A stretch of 64,000 nucleotides of DNA from JACMNW01 sp963708425 (GCA_963708425.1 OY970206.1:1240001-1304000), one strand, 5' to 3'. Shown: positions 1 through 8,756, numbered from the stretch's first letter. A program made the numbers and translations. The notes: a model not told the origin generated them from the sequence alone.

Positions 1-66
1 AGTTCGGTGTCTAGCGCGGAATGGCCCGCGCGGGTCATCGGGATCTTTTCCATCGGCCTCACTCAT
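1..66 (-). CDS. Possible 5' end of a gene running off the left edge
   Basis: An ATG at position 66 on the minus strand opens a frame that stays open for all 22 codons to the window edge. The visible residues are hydrophilic (MSEADGKDPDDPRGPFRARH) and fit no family I recognise. No clear ribosome binding site precedes the ATG. It would be divergent from the ETF:quinone oxidoreductase gene, with about 236 bases between them. The call rests only on the open frame and its position, so it is weak. Confidence 0.3.
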   Translation of the reverse strand, partial: MSEADGKDPDDPRGPFRARHRT

Positions 67-302
67 AAATGATAAGGCCACGGCCCGGTTGGGCCATGGC
101 GTTGCACTTATCCTGCCCCCAACTGACCCGACGGCAGCGGCAAATGCAAGAGCTTTGCCATGGTCTGTCGGCAGCAATGTGATTGAATGATGGGAAAGAC
201 GCGGCGGATGCGCTGTTGCGTCACGATTGACGAAGGCGGGGTCATGGGGCAAACCCTTGCCAGATTAAAGCCAGCCGCCGAACCACCACAGGGATCGCTT
301 CG

Positions 303-1955
303 ATGACCGAGACTATTGCCCGCGAAAAGATGGATTATGACGTTGTGATCGTGGGGGCCGGGCCTGCGGGCCTGTCGGCGGCGATCAAGCTGAAGCAGTT
401 GAATAGTGACCTGACCGTTGTGGTGCTGGAAAAAGGGTCAGAGGTTGGCGCGCATATTCTGTCTGGGGCTGTGCTGGACCCATCGGGGTTGGATGCGTTG
501 ATGCCGGATTGGCGGGACCGTGGCGCGCCGATCAAGACCGAGGTGGTGGAGGATAATTTCTTCTTCCTTGGGGCGGCGGGCAAAGTGCGCATCCCGAATT
601 GGCCGATGCCGCCGTTGATGAACAACCATGGCAATTACATTGTGTCGATGGCCAATGTCTGCCGCTGGATGGCGGAACAGGCCGAGGCGTTAGGGGTAGA
701 GATATTCCCCGGCATGGCATGTTCGGCGTTGGTCTATGGCGATGCGGGTGACGTGCGCGGTGTGGTGGCGGGGGAGTTTGGCATTTTGCCGGACGGCAGC
801 CATGGGCCGAACTATGAGCCGGGGATGGAGCTGCACGGTAAGTACGTGTTCCTGAGCGAGGGCGTGCGGGGGTCTTTGGCCAAGGAAGTAATCGCGAAAT
901 ACGATCTGTCCGCTGGCCGCGACCCGCAGAAGTTTGGCCTTGGCATGAAGGAAATCTGGGAGATCGACCCGGCCAAGCACAAGCTGGGCACCGTTACGCA
1001 CACGATGGGATGGCCGCTGGGCAGCAATGCCGGTGGTGGATCGTTCATCTATCATCTTGAGAATAATCAGGTCTATGTGGGGTTCGTGGTACATCTGAAT
1101 TATCAGAACCCGCATTTGTACCCCTACATGGAATTCCAACGCTTCAAGCATCACCCGATGGTGGCGGAGTTGTTGAAGGGTGGCAAACGGGTGGCTTACG
1201 GCGCGCGGGCGATATCCGAAGGTGGCTGGCAGTCGATACCGAAAATGGTGGCACCGGGGGTGGCGTTGCTGGGCTGTACGGCGGGGCTGGTGAACGTGCC
1301 GCGCATCAAGGGCAACCATAACGCGATGCTGTCGGGCATTCATGCAGCAGAAGCGGCGGTTGCGGCGATCAAAGCGGGGCGCAGCAGTGATGAGCTGACT
1401 GCGTATGAAACAGCGGTACGTGGTGGGGCGATTGGGCGCGATCTGAAAAAGGTGCGCAATGTCAAACCGTTGTGGTCACGCTATGGGTTGATTGCATCGC
1501 TTTTGGGTGGCGGCATTGATATGTGGGCCAATACGCTTGGGTTTACGGTGTTCGGCACTTTGAAGCATGGCAAATCTGATGCGGCGGCGACCGGGCTTGC
1601 CAAGGATTTCGCGCCGATTGACTATCCGAAGCCCGATGGTGTGCTGTCGTTCGATCGGCTGACCAATGTGGCGTTCAGCTTTACCAACCATGACGAAAAC
1701 CAGCCGGCACACCTGAAGCTGAAGGATGCCTCGGTGCCGATTTCAGTGAACCTGCCACAATACGCCGAACCCGCACAGCGGTATTGCCCGGCGGGGGTTT
1801 ATGAAGTGGTGGCCGACGCGGGCAAAGACCCGCGCTTTGTGATCAACTTTCAGAACTGCGTGCATTGCAAGACCTGCGATATCAAAGACCCCACCCAGAA
1901 TATCAACTGGACCACGCCGCAGGGCGGTGGCGGGCCGAACTACCCCAATATGTAG
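303..1955 (+). CDS. Electron transfer flavoprotein:ubiquinone oxidoreductase (ETF-QO)
   Basis: This membrane-associated flavo-iron-sulfur enzyme passes electrons from reduced ETF (fatty acid, amino acid and dimethylglycine oxidation) to ubiquinone. The 550-residue length is normal for the family. An N-terminal FAD dinucleotide-binding motif GAGPAG lies at about residues 18-23. At the C-terminus Cys495, Cys519, Cys522 and Cys525 (CVHCKTCDIKDP context) are the expected [4Fe-4S] ligands. The protein appears complete. The ATG at 303 gives the usual short N-terminal extension before the FAD motif. The etfA and etfB genes are not in the window. The next gene downstream (a TPR protein) starts 133 bases later, so co-transcription is possible but not shown. 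Confidence 0.95.
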   Translation: MTETIAREKMDYDVVIVGAGPAGLSAAIKLKQLNSDLTVVVLEKGSEVGAHILSGAVLDPSGLDALMPDWRDRGAPIKTEVVEDNFFFLGAAGKVRIPNWPMPPLMNNHGNYIVSMANVCRWMAEQAEALGVEIFPGMACSALVYGDAGDVRGVVAGEFGILPDGSHGPNYEPGMELHGKYVFLSEGVRGSLAKEVIAKYDLSAGRDPQKFGLGMKEIWEIDPAKHKLGTVTHTMGWPLGSNAGGGSFIYHLENNQVYVGFVVHLNYQNPHLYPYMEFQRFKHHPMVAELLKGGKRVAYGARAISEGGWQSIPKMVAPGVALLGCTAGLVNVPRIKGNHNAMLSGIHAAEAAVAAIKAGRSSDELTAYETAVRGGAIGRDLKKVRNVKPLWSRYGLIASLLGGGIDMWANTLGFTVFGTLKHGKSDAAATGLAKDFAPIDYPKPDGVLSFDRLTNVAFSFTNHDENQPAHLKLKDASVPISVNLPQYAEPAQRYCPAGVYEVVADAGKDPRFVINFQNCVHCKTCDIKDPTQNINWTTPQGGGGPNYPNM

Positions 1956-2088
1956 TGGTCGGCGGGGTTTTTCGCTGACAATTGCGCGAGAAGTGGCATT
2001 TGGCGGCAAGTTTGGCATGCAATTGATTGCCAGATGCGCCCGGCGGCACTAGCTTTGGGGTGAACCAACAACAGGACCACCCGACGCC

Positions 2089-3816
2089 ATGCCGAAAACC
2101 TGTGCCAGCCCGTTTGTAACCCTAGCCGTTGCCGCGATGATTGCTCTTTCGCCAATGTCTGCCATGGCGCAGGGCAACGCCGAGGATGCGGGGGCCTATC
2201 TGGCGGCGCGGGTGGCGGGCAGTTCAAGCGATTACCGCGCCGCAGCCAGCTGGTTTGGCCGCGCGTTAATCACCGATCCGGCAAATCCGGCGCTGCTGGA
2301 AAGTGCGGTTATCGCAAACATCTCGCTGGGTGATTTTCCCGTGGCGGCAGAAATGGCGCGGCGGTTGCAGCAGACCGGTGGGGAAAGCCAAGTCGGGCAG
2401 ATTGCGATATTGGCTGATCAGGTGATGGCCGACGACTATGAGGCGATCTTGCGGGATGGCAAGGCGGGGGCCTCGATGGGGTCGCTGCCGGACGCCTTGA
2501 TTGCCGCTTGGGCCGATCTGGGCAATGGCAAAATGACCGACGCTGTGGCGGGCTTCGATGCGCTGGCGAAGGTTGAGGGGATGCGGGCGTTCGGGCTGTA
2601 TCACAAGGCGCTGGCGTTGGCCTCTGCGGGCGATTTCGAAGGTGCCGATGACATTTTGGCGGGGCGGGCTTCGGGGCCGCTGCAAGTGATGCGGCGGGGC
2701 GTGATTGCCCATGCGCAGATATTGAGCCAATTGGAACGCAACGAAGATGCCTTGGCACTGCTTGACCGGTCGTTCGGGTCGGAAGGTGACCCCGGCATTG
2801 ACGTGTTGCGGGCGAAGCTGAAGGCGGGGGAGACCCTGCCCTATGACATTGCCCGAAATGCCAAGGACGGTATCGCCGAGGTGTTTTTCACCATTGCTAC
2901 GGCAATGAATGGCGAGGCGGAGCTTGGCTTTACCCTGATCCATGCGCGGGTGGCGGCGTATCTTCGGCCTGAACATACGGATGCGGTTCTGATGGTGGCG
3001 GGTTTGCTGGATGCGCAAGGGCAACCTGATCTGGCGACGGCGGCCTATGCGATGATCGCGCAAGATGACCCGGCGTATTACGTCGCCGAAATTGGCCGAG
3101 CCGAAGCGCTGTATACCACTGGTAAAGCCGAAGCGGCGATTGAAGTGCTGCAGGGGCTGACGCGCAGCCATCCGGGGGTTTTGGGTGTGCATCTGGCGTT
3201 GGGCGATGCGTTGCGCCGGGCGGAAAAGTACGCGGATGCAACAATGTCTTATGATGCAGCCATAGCACTGGTGCCCAAACCTGAGGCGCGCCATTGGGTG
3301 CTGTTCTATAGCCGGGCGATTTGTAAGGAACGCAGTGCAGATTGGACTGGGGCCGAGACTGATTTTCGGCAAGCGCTGGCTCTGCAACCGGATCAGCCGC
3401 AGGTGTTGAACTATCTTGGGTATTCGTACCTGGACCGGAATGAAAATCTGGATGAGGCGTTGAAGTTGATCGAGCGTGCGGTGGCTGCCGAACCGGAGTC
3501 GGGCTATATCGTCGATAGTCTGGCATGGGCTTTGTATCGGCTTGGACGCTATGACGAGGCTGTGGTGCCGATGGAAAAGGCATCGCTGCTGGAACCGGTT
3601 GATCCGGTGGTGACCGACCACTTGGGCGATGTTTACTGGGCCGTCGGGCGCAAGCTGGAGGCCGAATTTCAATGGCAGCGCGCCATTTCGTTCGAGCCTG
3701 TCGAGAAGGACGCGATCCGCATTCACCGCAAGCTAGAGATCGGGCTGGATGCCGTACTGGCAGAAGAAGGTTTAGCTGTGCCAAAGCCCGTTGATGCCGC
3801 CCAAGCCGATAACTGA
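2089..3816 (+). CDS. Secreted or periplasmic TPR-repeat protein
   Basis: The 575-residue protein begins with a Sec-type signal peptide: basic start, hydrophobic core near residues 10-24, and likely cleavage after AMA near residue 27. The rest is tetratricopeptide repeats. The clearest units are in the C-terminal half, with helices ending in DPAN, PDQP, PESG and PVDP turns. Such proteins act as protein-interaction scaffolds, here probably in the periplasm or at the outer membrane. The partner cannot be told from sequence. Its 3' end overlaps the start of ispE by about 23 bases, so translation of the two is probably coupled, although no functional link is evident. Confidence 0.85.
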   Translation: MPKTCASPFVTLAVAAMIALSPMSAMAQGNAEDAGAYLAARVAGSSSDYRAAASWFGRALITDPANPALLESAVIANISLGDFPVAAEMARRLQQTGGESQVGQIAILADQVMADDYEAILRDGKAGASMGSLPDALIAAWADLGNGKMTDAVAGFDALAKVEGMRAFGLYHKALALASAGDFEGADDILAGRASGPLQVMRRGVIAHAQILSQLERNEDALALLDRSFGSEGDPGIDVLRAKLKAGETLPYDIARNAKDGIAEVFFTIATAMNGEAELGFTLIHARVAAYLRPEHTDAVLMVAGLLDAQGQPDLATAAYAMIAQDDPAYYVAEIGRAEALYTTGKAEAAIEVLQGLTRSHPGVLGVHLALGDALRRAEKYADATMSYDAAIALVPKPEARHWVLFYSRAICKERSADWTGAETDFRQALALQPDQPQVLNYLGYSYLDRNENLDEALKLIERAVAAEPESGYIVDSLAWALYRLGRYDEAVVPMEKASLLEPVDPVVTDHLGDVYWAVGRKLEAEFQWQRAISFEPVEKDAIRIHRKLEIGLDAVLAEEGLAVPKPVDAAQADN

Positions 3817-4642
3817 ATTTGCCCCGGCGAAGGTAAACCTGACGCTGCATGTGACTGGGCGACGGAATGACGGCTATCATCTGCTGGACAGTCTGGTGGT
3901 GTTTTGCGGCGTGGGCGACAGCGTAAGTGCGGCTGATGCCGCGACGTTGCAGCTGACGGTGACCGGCCCGCAGGCGAATTTGGTGCCCGGTGGCGGTGAT
4001 AATCTGGTGCTGCGGGCGGCACGGGCGATGGACGCCCATCGCGGGGCGGCGCTGACCTTGGATAAACATTTACCAGTTGCGTCGGGCATTGGCGGTGGGT
4101 CGGCGGATGCGGCGGCGACCTTGCGCGCGTTGTCACGGCTATGGGGTGTGGCGTTGCCGGAGGCGGCGGCGGTGCTGGAACTTGGGGCGGATGTTCCGGT
4201 TTGTCTGGCAGGGCGTGCTGCACGGATGCGGGGCGTTGGCGATGTGTTGGACCCGGTGCAAGGGTTGCCGCAGGTTCATATCGTGCTGGTCAATCCGAGG
4301 GTTGAAGTGCCGACGAAGGCGGTTTTTGCAATGCTGGGAACCAGGCAGAACGCGGCGATGCCGGATAGGTTTCCCGTTTGGCCGGATGCGCAGGTGTTCG
4401 CGCAGTGGCTGGCCGCGCAGCGGAATGATCTGGAAGGCCCTGCTCGCGCATATGCCCCTGTTATTGATACAGTTTTGGACAGTATTTCCAAGCAGTCCGG
4501 AGTGCTTTTGGCGCGCATGTCAGGGTCTGGAGCAACCTGTTTCGGGCTGTTCGCCCGGCCTGCCGAGGCGGCGGCGGCGGCGGATGCGATTGGTCGTGCG
4601 CAGCCTGGTTGGTGGGTAGTGGCTGGTTCGGTGCTTGCTTAG
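3794..4642 (+). CDS. ispE: 4-diphosphocytidyl-2-C-methyl-D-erythritol kinase
   Basis: This is the fourth enzyme of the MEP (non-mevalonate) isoprenoid pathway, an ATP-dependent GHMP-family kinase in the cytoplasm. The 282-residue product shows the N-terminal PAKVNLTLHV motif (Lys13), the GHMP glycine-rich loop SGIGGGSADAAA at about 97-108 and the C-terminal SGSGATCFGLF motif near 243. I chose the ATG at 3794. A TTG directly before it is also in frame, but ATG gives the standard N-terminus. The start lies inside the end of the upstream TPR gene. The convergent polyprenyl synthase gene ends 13 bases downstream and uses precursors from this pathway. Confidence 0.93.
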   Translation: MPPKPITEFAPAKVNLTLHVTGRRNDGYHLLDSLVVFCGVGDSVSAADAATLQLTVTGPQANLVPGGGDNLVLRAARAMDAHRGAALTLDKHLPVASGIGGGSADAAATLRALSRLWGVALPEAAAVLELGADVPVCLAGRAARMRGVGDVLDPVQGLPQVHIVLVNPRVEVPTKAVFAMLGTRQNAAMPDRFPVWPDAQVFAQWLAAQRNDLEGPARAYAPVIDTVLDSISKQSGVLLARMSGSGATCFGLFARPAEAAAAADAIGRAQPGWWVVAGSVLA

Positions 4643-4655
4643 CTTTCGGCCAGGA

Positions 4656-5657
4656 TCAGTTGATGCGGGCGACCACATAGGCGGCAAGACCATCCAGCAT
4701 GGCGCGCAGCGGGTGATCGGGCAAGGTGGTTAGAGCGGCGCGGGCTTTGGCCGCCCAAGCCAGCGCCTCGGATTTGGCGGATTGCATGGCACCGTGGCGG
4801 GCCATGATCGCGCGGGCCTGATCGAGATCGCCGACTTGCTGATCCCCCTTTTCGATGACCCGCACCCAGAAGGCGCGTTCTTCGGCCGAGGCTTTGGCCA
4901 CGGCACGAATCACCGGCAGCGTTACTTTGCGTTCGCGGAAATCATCGCCGGTGTTCTTGCCAATGGCAGCATCTGTGCCGCCGTAATCAAGCAGATCATC
5001 GACGATCTGGAACGCCACGCCCAACGCATCGCCGTAGGTAAACAAGGCCTTTACCTGCGCCTCTGGGGCGTTTGCGATGATGCCGCCCACCTCGGTTGCG
5101 GCCGAAAACAGGGCGGCGGTCTTGCCGCGTACGACTTGCAGATAGGTCGCTTCGGATGTGGCCAGATCCTGAGCGGCGGTCAGTTGCAGAACCTCGCCTT
5201 CCGCGATGGTGGCAGAGGCATTGGCAAGAATACCCAGCACCCGCAGATTGCCGGTTTCGACCATCAACTGAAAGCTGCGCGAAAACAGGTAATCGCCCAC
5301 CAGCACCGAGGATTTGTTATCCCACAGCAGGTTAGCGGTGGGCCGCCCACGCCGTCGCGCGGATTCGTCCACGACATCATCATGCAGCAGGGTGGCGGTG
5401 TGAATGAATTCGACCGTGGCGGCCAAGTGAATATGGAACGGGCCATCGTAGCCACAGATGCGGGCGGCAGCCAGTGTCAGCATCGGGCGCAGACGTTTGC
5501 CGCCCGCCTCCACCAGATGGGCGGTGACTTCGGGGATGCGGGGGGCGTGTTCCGATGCCATCCGATCCCGGATCAGCAGGTTCACCGCCGCCATGTCATC
5601 CGCCAGCCATGCGGCCAGTTGATCGTGCGGCTTGCGCGATACCTCGTCCAACCCCAT
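4656..5657 (-). CDS. Trans-polyprenyl diphosphate synthase (ubiquinone side chain)
   Basis: The enzyme condenses isopentenyl diphosphate units onto an allylic primer to make the long isoprenoid tail of ubiquinone. Both aspartate-rich motifs are present: DDVVD at residues 93-97 (first DDxxD) and DDLLD at 220-224 (second). GGKRLRP at 52-58 binds IPP. The 333-residue length fits octaprenyl or decaprenyl synthases. In this bacterial group the product is probably decaprenyl diphosphate (ubiquinone-10), but chain length cannot be read directly. It is convergent with ispE and divergent from the small DUF2007 gene, with about 52 bases between the two start codons. Confidence 0.92.
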   Translation of the reverse strand: MGLDEVSRKPHDQLAAWLADDMAAVNLLIRDRMASEHAPRIPEVTAHLVEAGGKRLRPMLTLAAARICGYDGPFHIHLAATVEFIHTATLLHDDVVDESARRRGRPTANLLWDNKSSVLVGDYLFSRSFQLMVETGNLRVLGILANASATIAEGEVLQLTAAQDLATSEATYLQVVRGKTAALFSAATEVGGIIANAPEAQVKALFTYGDALGVAFQIVDDLLDYGGTDAAIGKNTGDDFRERKVTLPVIRAVAKASAEERAFWVRVIEKGDQQVGDLDQARAIMARHGAMQSAKSEALAWAAKARAALTTLPDHPLRAMLDGLAAYVVARIN

Positions 5658-5709
5658 CGTGAATTTCCCACCCTCGACAAGCCCCGCACGGGGCCGTTAC
5701 TTTAGCCGC

Positions 5710-5925
5710 ATGAAAGAACTGATGCGCAGTACTGATCCGACGCTTATCGCCTTTGCGATGGCGATGCTTCAAGGCGAGGATATAGCCACCTTTCCGCTGG
5801 ACGTCCACATGAGCGTGCTGGAAGGGTCTGCGGGCTTTTTGCCGCGGCGGCTGATGGTGCGGGAACAAGACCTGTGGCGCGCCCGTATCGTATTGGCAGA
5901 TAACGATATTCCGACCGGGTTGTAG
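5710..5925 (+). CDS. DUF2007-type small protein
   Basis: A 71-residue protein resembling the DUF2007 'putative signal transducing protein' family, whose members are short cytoplasmic alpha/beta proteins of unknown function. It has the typical pattern of an N-terminal 'LMRSTDPTLIAFAMAMLQ' helix, a strand with DVHMS, and a C-terminal segment with RARIVLAD. An upstream in-frame start at 5632 would add a Pro/Ser-rich tail running into the divergent neighbour. I prefer the ATG at 5710 because the domain begins there. It lies 3 bases before the methyltransferase gene, suggesting one transcript. Confidence 0.8.
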   Translation: MKELMRSTDPTLIAFAMAMLQGEDIATFPLDVHMSVLEGSAGFLPRRLMVREQDLWRARIVLADNDIPTGL

Positions 5926-5928
5926 TGT

Positions 5929-6687
5929 ATGTTTGGCACGGATGATCTGACAGATGATGCGTTTTTGGGCGGGCAGCTGCAGTTGTGGCAGCCCGTGCGC
6001 GGCTACCGCGCGGCGACGGACCCGGTTTTGCTGGCGGCGGCGGTTGCGGCGCGACGCGGGCAATCGGTGCTTGATTTGGGCTGTGGCGCGGGGACGGCAT
6101 CGCTTTGCCTAGGTGCGCGGGTGGCGGGGCTGGTGCTGACAGGGGTGGAGCTGCAGGCCGATTATGCCGATCTGGCGCGCCGGAATGCGGCGCGCAATGG
6201 TGTGGCGTTTGAGGCGGTTGAGGGGGATTTGACCGACATTCCGGCGGTTCTGAAACGGGGGTTTGACCATGTGATAGCGAACCCGCCATATTATGCGACC
6301 GATGGCACGCCGTCACCGGATGTGGGGCGTGACATCGCATTGCGGGTGGAGACGCCGATTGCGGCGTGGATTGAAGCCGGGGCGCGGCGATTGGTGCCCA
6401 GTGGGTGGATGACGATGATATTGGCTGCCGAATGCTTGCCCGAGGCATTGGCGGCTTGCGCAGGGCGATTGGGGTCTTTGGCAGTACTGCCACTGGCAGC
6501 GCGGGCCGGGCAGAACGGGTTGCGGGTGATCTTGCAGGGCAGAAAGGGCGGGCGGCGCGGCTTTCGGCTGCTGGCACCGTTTGTGTTGCATGGGGGCGAA
6601 GCGCATGATGGTGATCGTGACAGCTACACGCCCGAGGCGAAGGCAGTTCTGCGGGACGGGCTCGATCTTTGCGCGAAGTTTAGCTGA
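5929..6687 (+). CDS. SAM-dependent methyltransferase, TrmN6-like
   Basis: The 252-residue protein has a Rossmann methyltransferase fold. Motif I VLDLGCGAGTA lies at about 47-57. An NPPYY motif at 118-122 is diagnostic of amino-group (N6-adenine or related) methylation. The overall pattern, including the 'YRAATDPVLLAAAV' stretch near residue 26, matches the TrmN6 (YfiC) group that methylates A37 of tRNA1Val. That substrate is an inference from family resemblance. It follows the DUF2007 gene by 3 bases and is probably co-transcribed with it. Confidence 0.85.
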   Translation: MFGTDDLTDDAFLGGQLQLWQPVRGYRAATDPVLLAAAVAARRGQSVLDLGCGAGTASLCLGARVAGLVLTGVELQADYADLARRNAARNGVAFEAVEGDLTDIPAVLKRGFDHVIANPPYYATDGTPSPDVGRDIALRVETPIAAWIEAGARRLVPSGWMTMILAAECLPEALAACAGRLGSLAVLPLAARAGQNGLRVILQGRKGGRRGFRLLAPFVLHGGEAHDGDRDSYTPEAKAVLRDGLDLCAKFS

Positions 6688-6776
6688 AATTTTGTCGGTT
6701 TTTGCAACCGGCGGGGCTCAGAACGAGTGACACGACTCGGAACATGTGGTGGACTGAATCTGTTGGAACCAATCAC

Positions 6777-6783
6777 AGGAGGA
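6777..6783 (+). promoter_or_regulatory. Strong ribosome binding site for the DUF465 gene
   Basis: AGGAGGA is a near-perfect match to the anti-Shine-Dalgarno sequence, spaced 5 bases from the ATG at 6789. It is stronger than most sites in the window and fixes the start codon of this 55-residue gene. Confidence 0.8.
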
Positions 6784-6788
6784 AAGAT

Positions 6789-6956
6789 ATGACCATTGCT
6801 TCGCATCTGCAGGAACTGCGCCGCAAGCATGAGACACTTTCGGAAATTGTCGAGAAGGCGCAACGCAGCCCCGCAACAGATGCCCTGAAGATTGGTGAGT
6901 TGAAGAAGCAGAAACTGAAGATCAAGGAAGAGATCACGCGCCTGTCGCAGGCGTAA
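6789..6956 (+). CDS. DUF465 small coiled-coil protein
   Basis: A 55-residue protein, mostly a charged helix with KIGELKKQKLKIKEEI near the end, matching the small DUF465 family (YdcH-like). Function is unknown. Such proteins are abundant, short and helical. A very strong Shine-Dalgarno, AGGAGGA at 6777-6783, lies 5 bases before the ATG at 6789. This decides the start over an upstream ATG at 6702 and suggests high expression. The 3' end overlaps the 3' end of the convergent exporter gene by 23 bases. Confidence 0.85.
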   Translation: MTIASHLQELRRKHETLSEIVEKAQRSPATDALKIGELKKQKLKIKEEITRLSQA

Positions 6957-7833
6957 CCTTTTCGGCGCTGGCCCCCCGCCTACTTGCGCGGGCTGCCAGT
7001 GCCGCACCTCCGGCAATCAGCACTGCCGCGATTAGGATCGTGGACGATAGTGTTGTGATGCCGGTTGCTACTAAAGCGAGGGTCGACAGCAGTGGGGCCG
7101 CGTAGGACGCGACACCCAGAAGCTGAATGTCGCCTCGTTTCATGCCGATATCCCAAGTAAAGAACGCGAGGCCAACCGGGCCAATGCCGAGGGCTGCGAC
7201 GGAGGCCCACCCCCATTGAGATGCGGGCCACACGGTAACTTCCAAGGCAAGATGGGCGACTGCAGAGAGCACGGCGGTGGCAAGACAGAACACCACGACG
7301 CTTTCGGTTGGCACATCACCAAGGCGACGCGACAGAACTGAATACACCGCCCAGGTTACGGCACAAACGAAGGCCAGCGCGAAACCGGGCAGCGCGTCGG
7401 CTTGGAAAGCCGCGCCACCACGCAGAACGATCAGTGCCGCCCCGGCAAAGGCCAGCAGGGCACCGAAGATGTGCAGCTGCCCCAGCTTTTCGCCCGGCAG
7501 CAAGCCCGACAAAAGCACGATCAGCAACGGCCAAAGATAGGCAATCAATCCGGCCTCGGCTGCCGGGGCCATGCGCAGGGCCGAGAAATACAGAAAATGA
7601 TAGCCAAACAGCCCCAACGTGCCAAAGGCATAGACCTGCCATTTCACGTTGCGCAGCACGGCGAAACCGGCCCCACGCCAGACCCAGATCAGCCCCAGTG
7701 TGCCGCCAATGCCAAAGCAAAGGGTGTTCAGCAAGAACGGTGGCACCGGGGCCGAGCCAACGGTGAACAGCGCCAGCAACGACCAGAGCAGAACTGCCGA
7801 AAAGCCGATCAGCGTGGCACGTTTGCGGGACAT
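6934..7833 (-). CDS. DMT-superfamily (EamA) exporter, YddG-like
   Basis: A 299-residue integral membrane protein with about ten hydrophobic segments in two EamA-type halves. The N-terminus MSRKRATLIGFSAVLLWSL closely resembles E. coli YddG, an exporter of aromatic amino acids. The substrate here is therefore inferred as aromatic or other amino acids. A 16-base palindrome lies about 28 bases upstream of the start and could be an operator. The gene is convergent with the DUF465 gene and overlaps its end. Length and topology appear complete. Confidence 0.85.
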   Translation of the reverse strand: MSRKRATLIGFSAVLLWSLLALFTVGSAPVPPFLLNTLCFGIGGTLGLIWVWRGAGFAVLRNVKWQVYAFGTLGLFGYHFLYFSALRMAPAAEAGLIAYLWPLLIVLLSGLLPGEKLGQLHIFGALLAFAGAALIVLRGGAAFQADALPGFALAFVCAVTWAVYSVLSRRLGDVPTESVVVFCLATAVLSAVAHLALEVTVWPASQWGWASVAALGIGPVGLAFFTWDIGMKRGDIQLLGVASYAAPLLSTLALVATGITTLSSTILIAAVLIAGGAALAARASRRGASAEKVTPATGA

Positions 7834-7860
7834 GGGATGTAGGCTCCGAGCGGCGCAACA

Positions 7861-7876
7861 AATCCGTTGACGGATT
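7861..7876. promoter_or_regulatory. Palindrome upstream of the YddG-like exporter
   Basis: AATCCGTTGACGGATT is a perfect inverted repeat (7-base arms, 2-base centre) located 28-43 bases upstream of the exporter start at 7833. Its size and position suit a dimeric repressor operator. No regulator gene is adjacent, so the cognate factor is unknown. Confidence 0.4.
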
Positions 7877-7883
7877 CTAGCAA

Positions 7884-7914
7884 AAAATTTCGGCGCTCTG
7901 CGGCCAGAGCGCCG
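7884..7914 (-). terminator. Rho-independent terminator downstream of phaB
   Basis: Read on the minus strand, a perfect 10-base-pair hairpin (CGGCGCTCTG / CAGAGCGCCG, 4-base loop; 7891-7914) is followed by AAATTTTTTG, a classic U-tract. It lies 20 bases after the phaB stop and would also insulate the exporter gene. Confidence 0.85.
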
Positions 7915-7934
7915 ATTGCTTAAGGCTTTTTCGC

Positions 7935-8660
7935 TTAGACCACGAATTGCCCACCATTGGCGGAAACGGTTGATCCGGTGATGAAGCCTGCGTCATCGGA
8001 TGCGAGGAACACGGCGATGCGGGCGATTTCTTCGGGTTCTCCCAAACGACCAACTGGAATTTGCGGGATGATGCGTTCGTTCAGCACTTTTTCATCAATT
8101 GCACGGACCATTTCGGTGCCGATATAGCCGGGGCAGATGGCGTTCACTGTGATGCCCGCGCGCGCGCCTTCAGCCGCCAGCGCTTTGGTAAAGCCAAGAT
8201 CACCGGATTTGGCCGCGGAATAATTGGCCTGCCCGGCTTGGCCTTTTTGGCCATTGATCGAGCTGATGTTGATCACCCGGCCGAATTTGCGATCCCGCAT
8301 GCCGGACCACAGCGGATGAGTCATGTTGAAAAGCCCGGTCAGGTTGGTGTCGATAACCTCTTTCCATTGACCGGGGGTCATTTTGTGGAACATGGCGTCG
8401 CGGGTGATGCCAGCGTTATTGACCAGCACGGCGACCGGACCAAGATCAGCCTCGACCTGTTTGATGCCAGCGGCGCAAGCGTCATAATCGGCCACGGACC
8501 ATTTGTAGGCCTTGATCCCGGTTTCGGCGGTGAATTTGGCAGCCGCCTCATCATTACCGGCATAGTTTGCGGCAACGGTGTAGCCAGCGGCTTTTAGCGC
8601 CACCGAAATGGCCGCCCCAATGCCGCGCGACCCGCCTGTGACCAAAGCAACTTTCGACAT
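7935..8660 (-). CDS. phaB: Acetoacetyl-CoA reductase
   Basis: NADPH-dependent reduction of acetoacetyl-CoA to (R)-3-hydroxybutyryl-CoA, supplying polyhydroxybutyrate synthesis and, in this group, the ethylmalonyl-CoA pathway. The 241-residue short-chain dehydrogenase has the cofactor motif TGGSRGIG at 8-15 and the catalytic Ser134, Tyr147 and Lys151 (NYSAAKSG). The INGQKGQAGQANY loop is characteristic of PhaB as opposed to FabG. It follows phaA in the same direction after a 96-base gap holding two palindromes, and is closed by a strong terminator. Confidence 0.94.
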   Translation of the reverse strand: MSKVALVTGGSRGIGAAISVALKAAGYTVAANYAGNDEAAAKFTAETGIKAYKWSVADYDACAAGIKQVEADLGPVAVLVNNAGITRDAMFHKMTPGQWKEVIDTNLTGLFNMTHPLWSGMRDRKFGRVINISSINGQKGQAGQANYSAAKSGDLGFTKALAAEGARAGITVNAICPGYIGTEMVRAIDEKVLNERIIPQIPVGRLGEPEEIARIAVFLASDDAGFITGSTVSANGGQFVV

Positions 8661-8739
8661 GATTCCTCCCCGGAAATTCGTTATCTGTAATAGTGTTATC
8701 CAAATGGATATGGACGCGCAATATTATTGCGCGCCCATT

Positions 8740-8750
8740 CTGCAGTGCAG
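8740..8750. promoter_or_regulatory. CTGC-N3-GCAG element between phaA and phaB
   Basis: CTGCAGTGCAG is a dyad of the CTGC-N3/4-GCAG form described for the PHB regulator PhaR in Paracoccus. It sits 6 bases past the phaA stop and about 80 bases upstream of phaB. A second perfect dyad, CGCGCAAT-ATT-ATTGCGCG, lies at 8715-8733. The PhaR assignment is an inference, since phaR is not in this window. Confidence 0.35.
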
Positions 8751-8756
8751 CAAAAA

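Noticed and set aside
2266..3726. 486-codon minus-strand frame opposite the TPR gene
   Set aside because: It mirrors a GC-rich TPR gene, is rich in Arg/His/Pro and has no family features; the plus-strand product has a signal peptide and clear repeats.
4782..5705. 307-codon plus-strand frame opposite the polyprenyl synthase
   Set aside because: The minus strand carries both DDxxD motifs; this frame is a compositional shadow.
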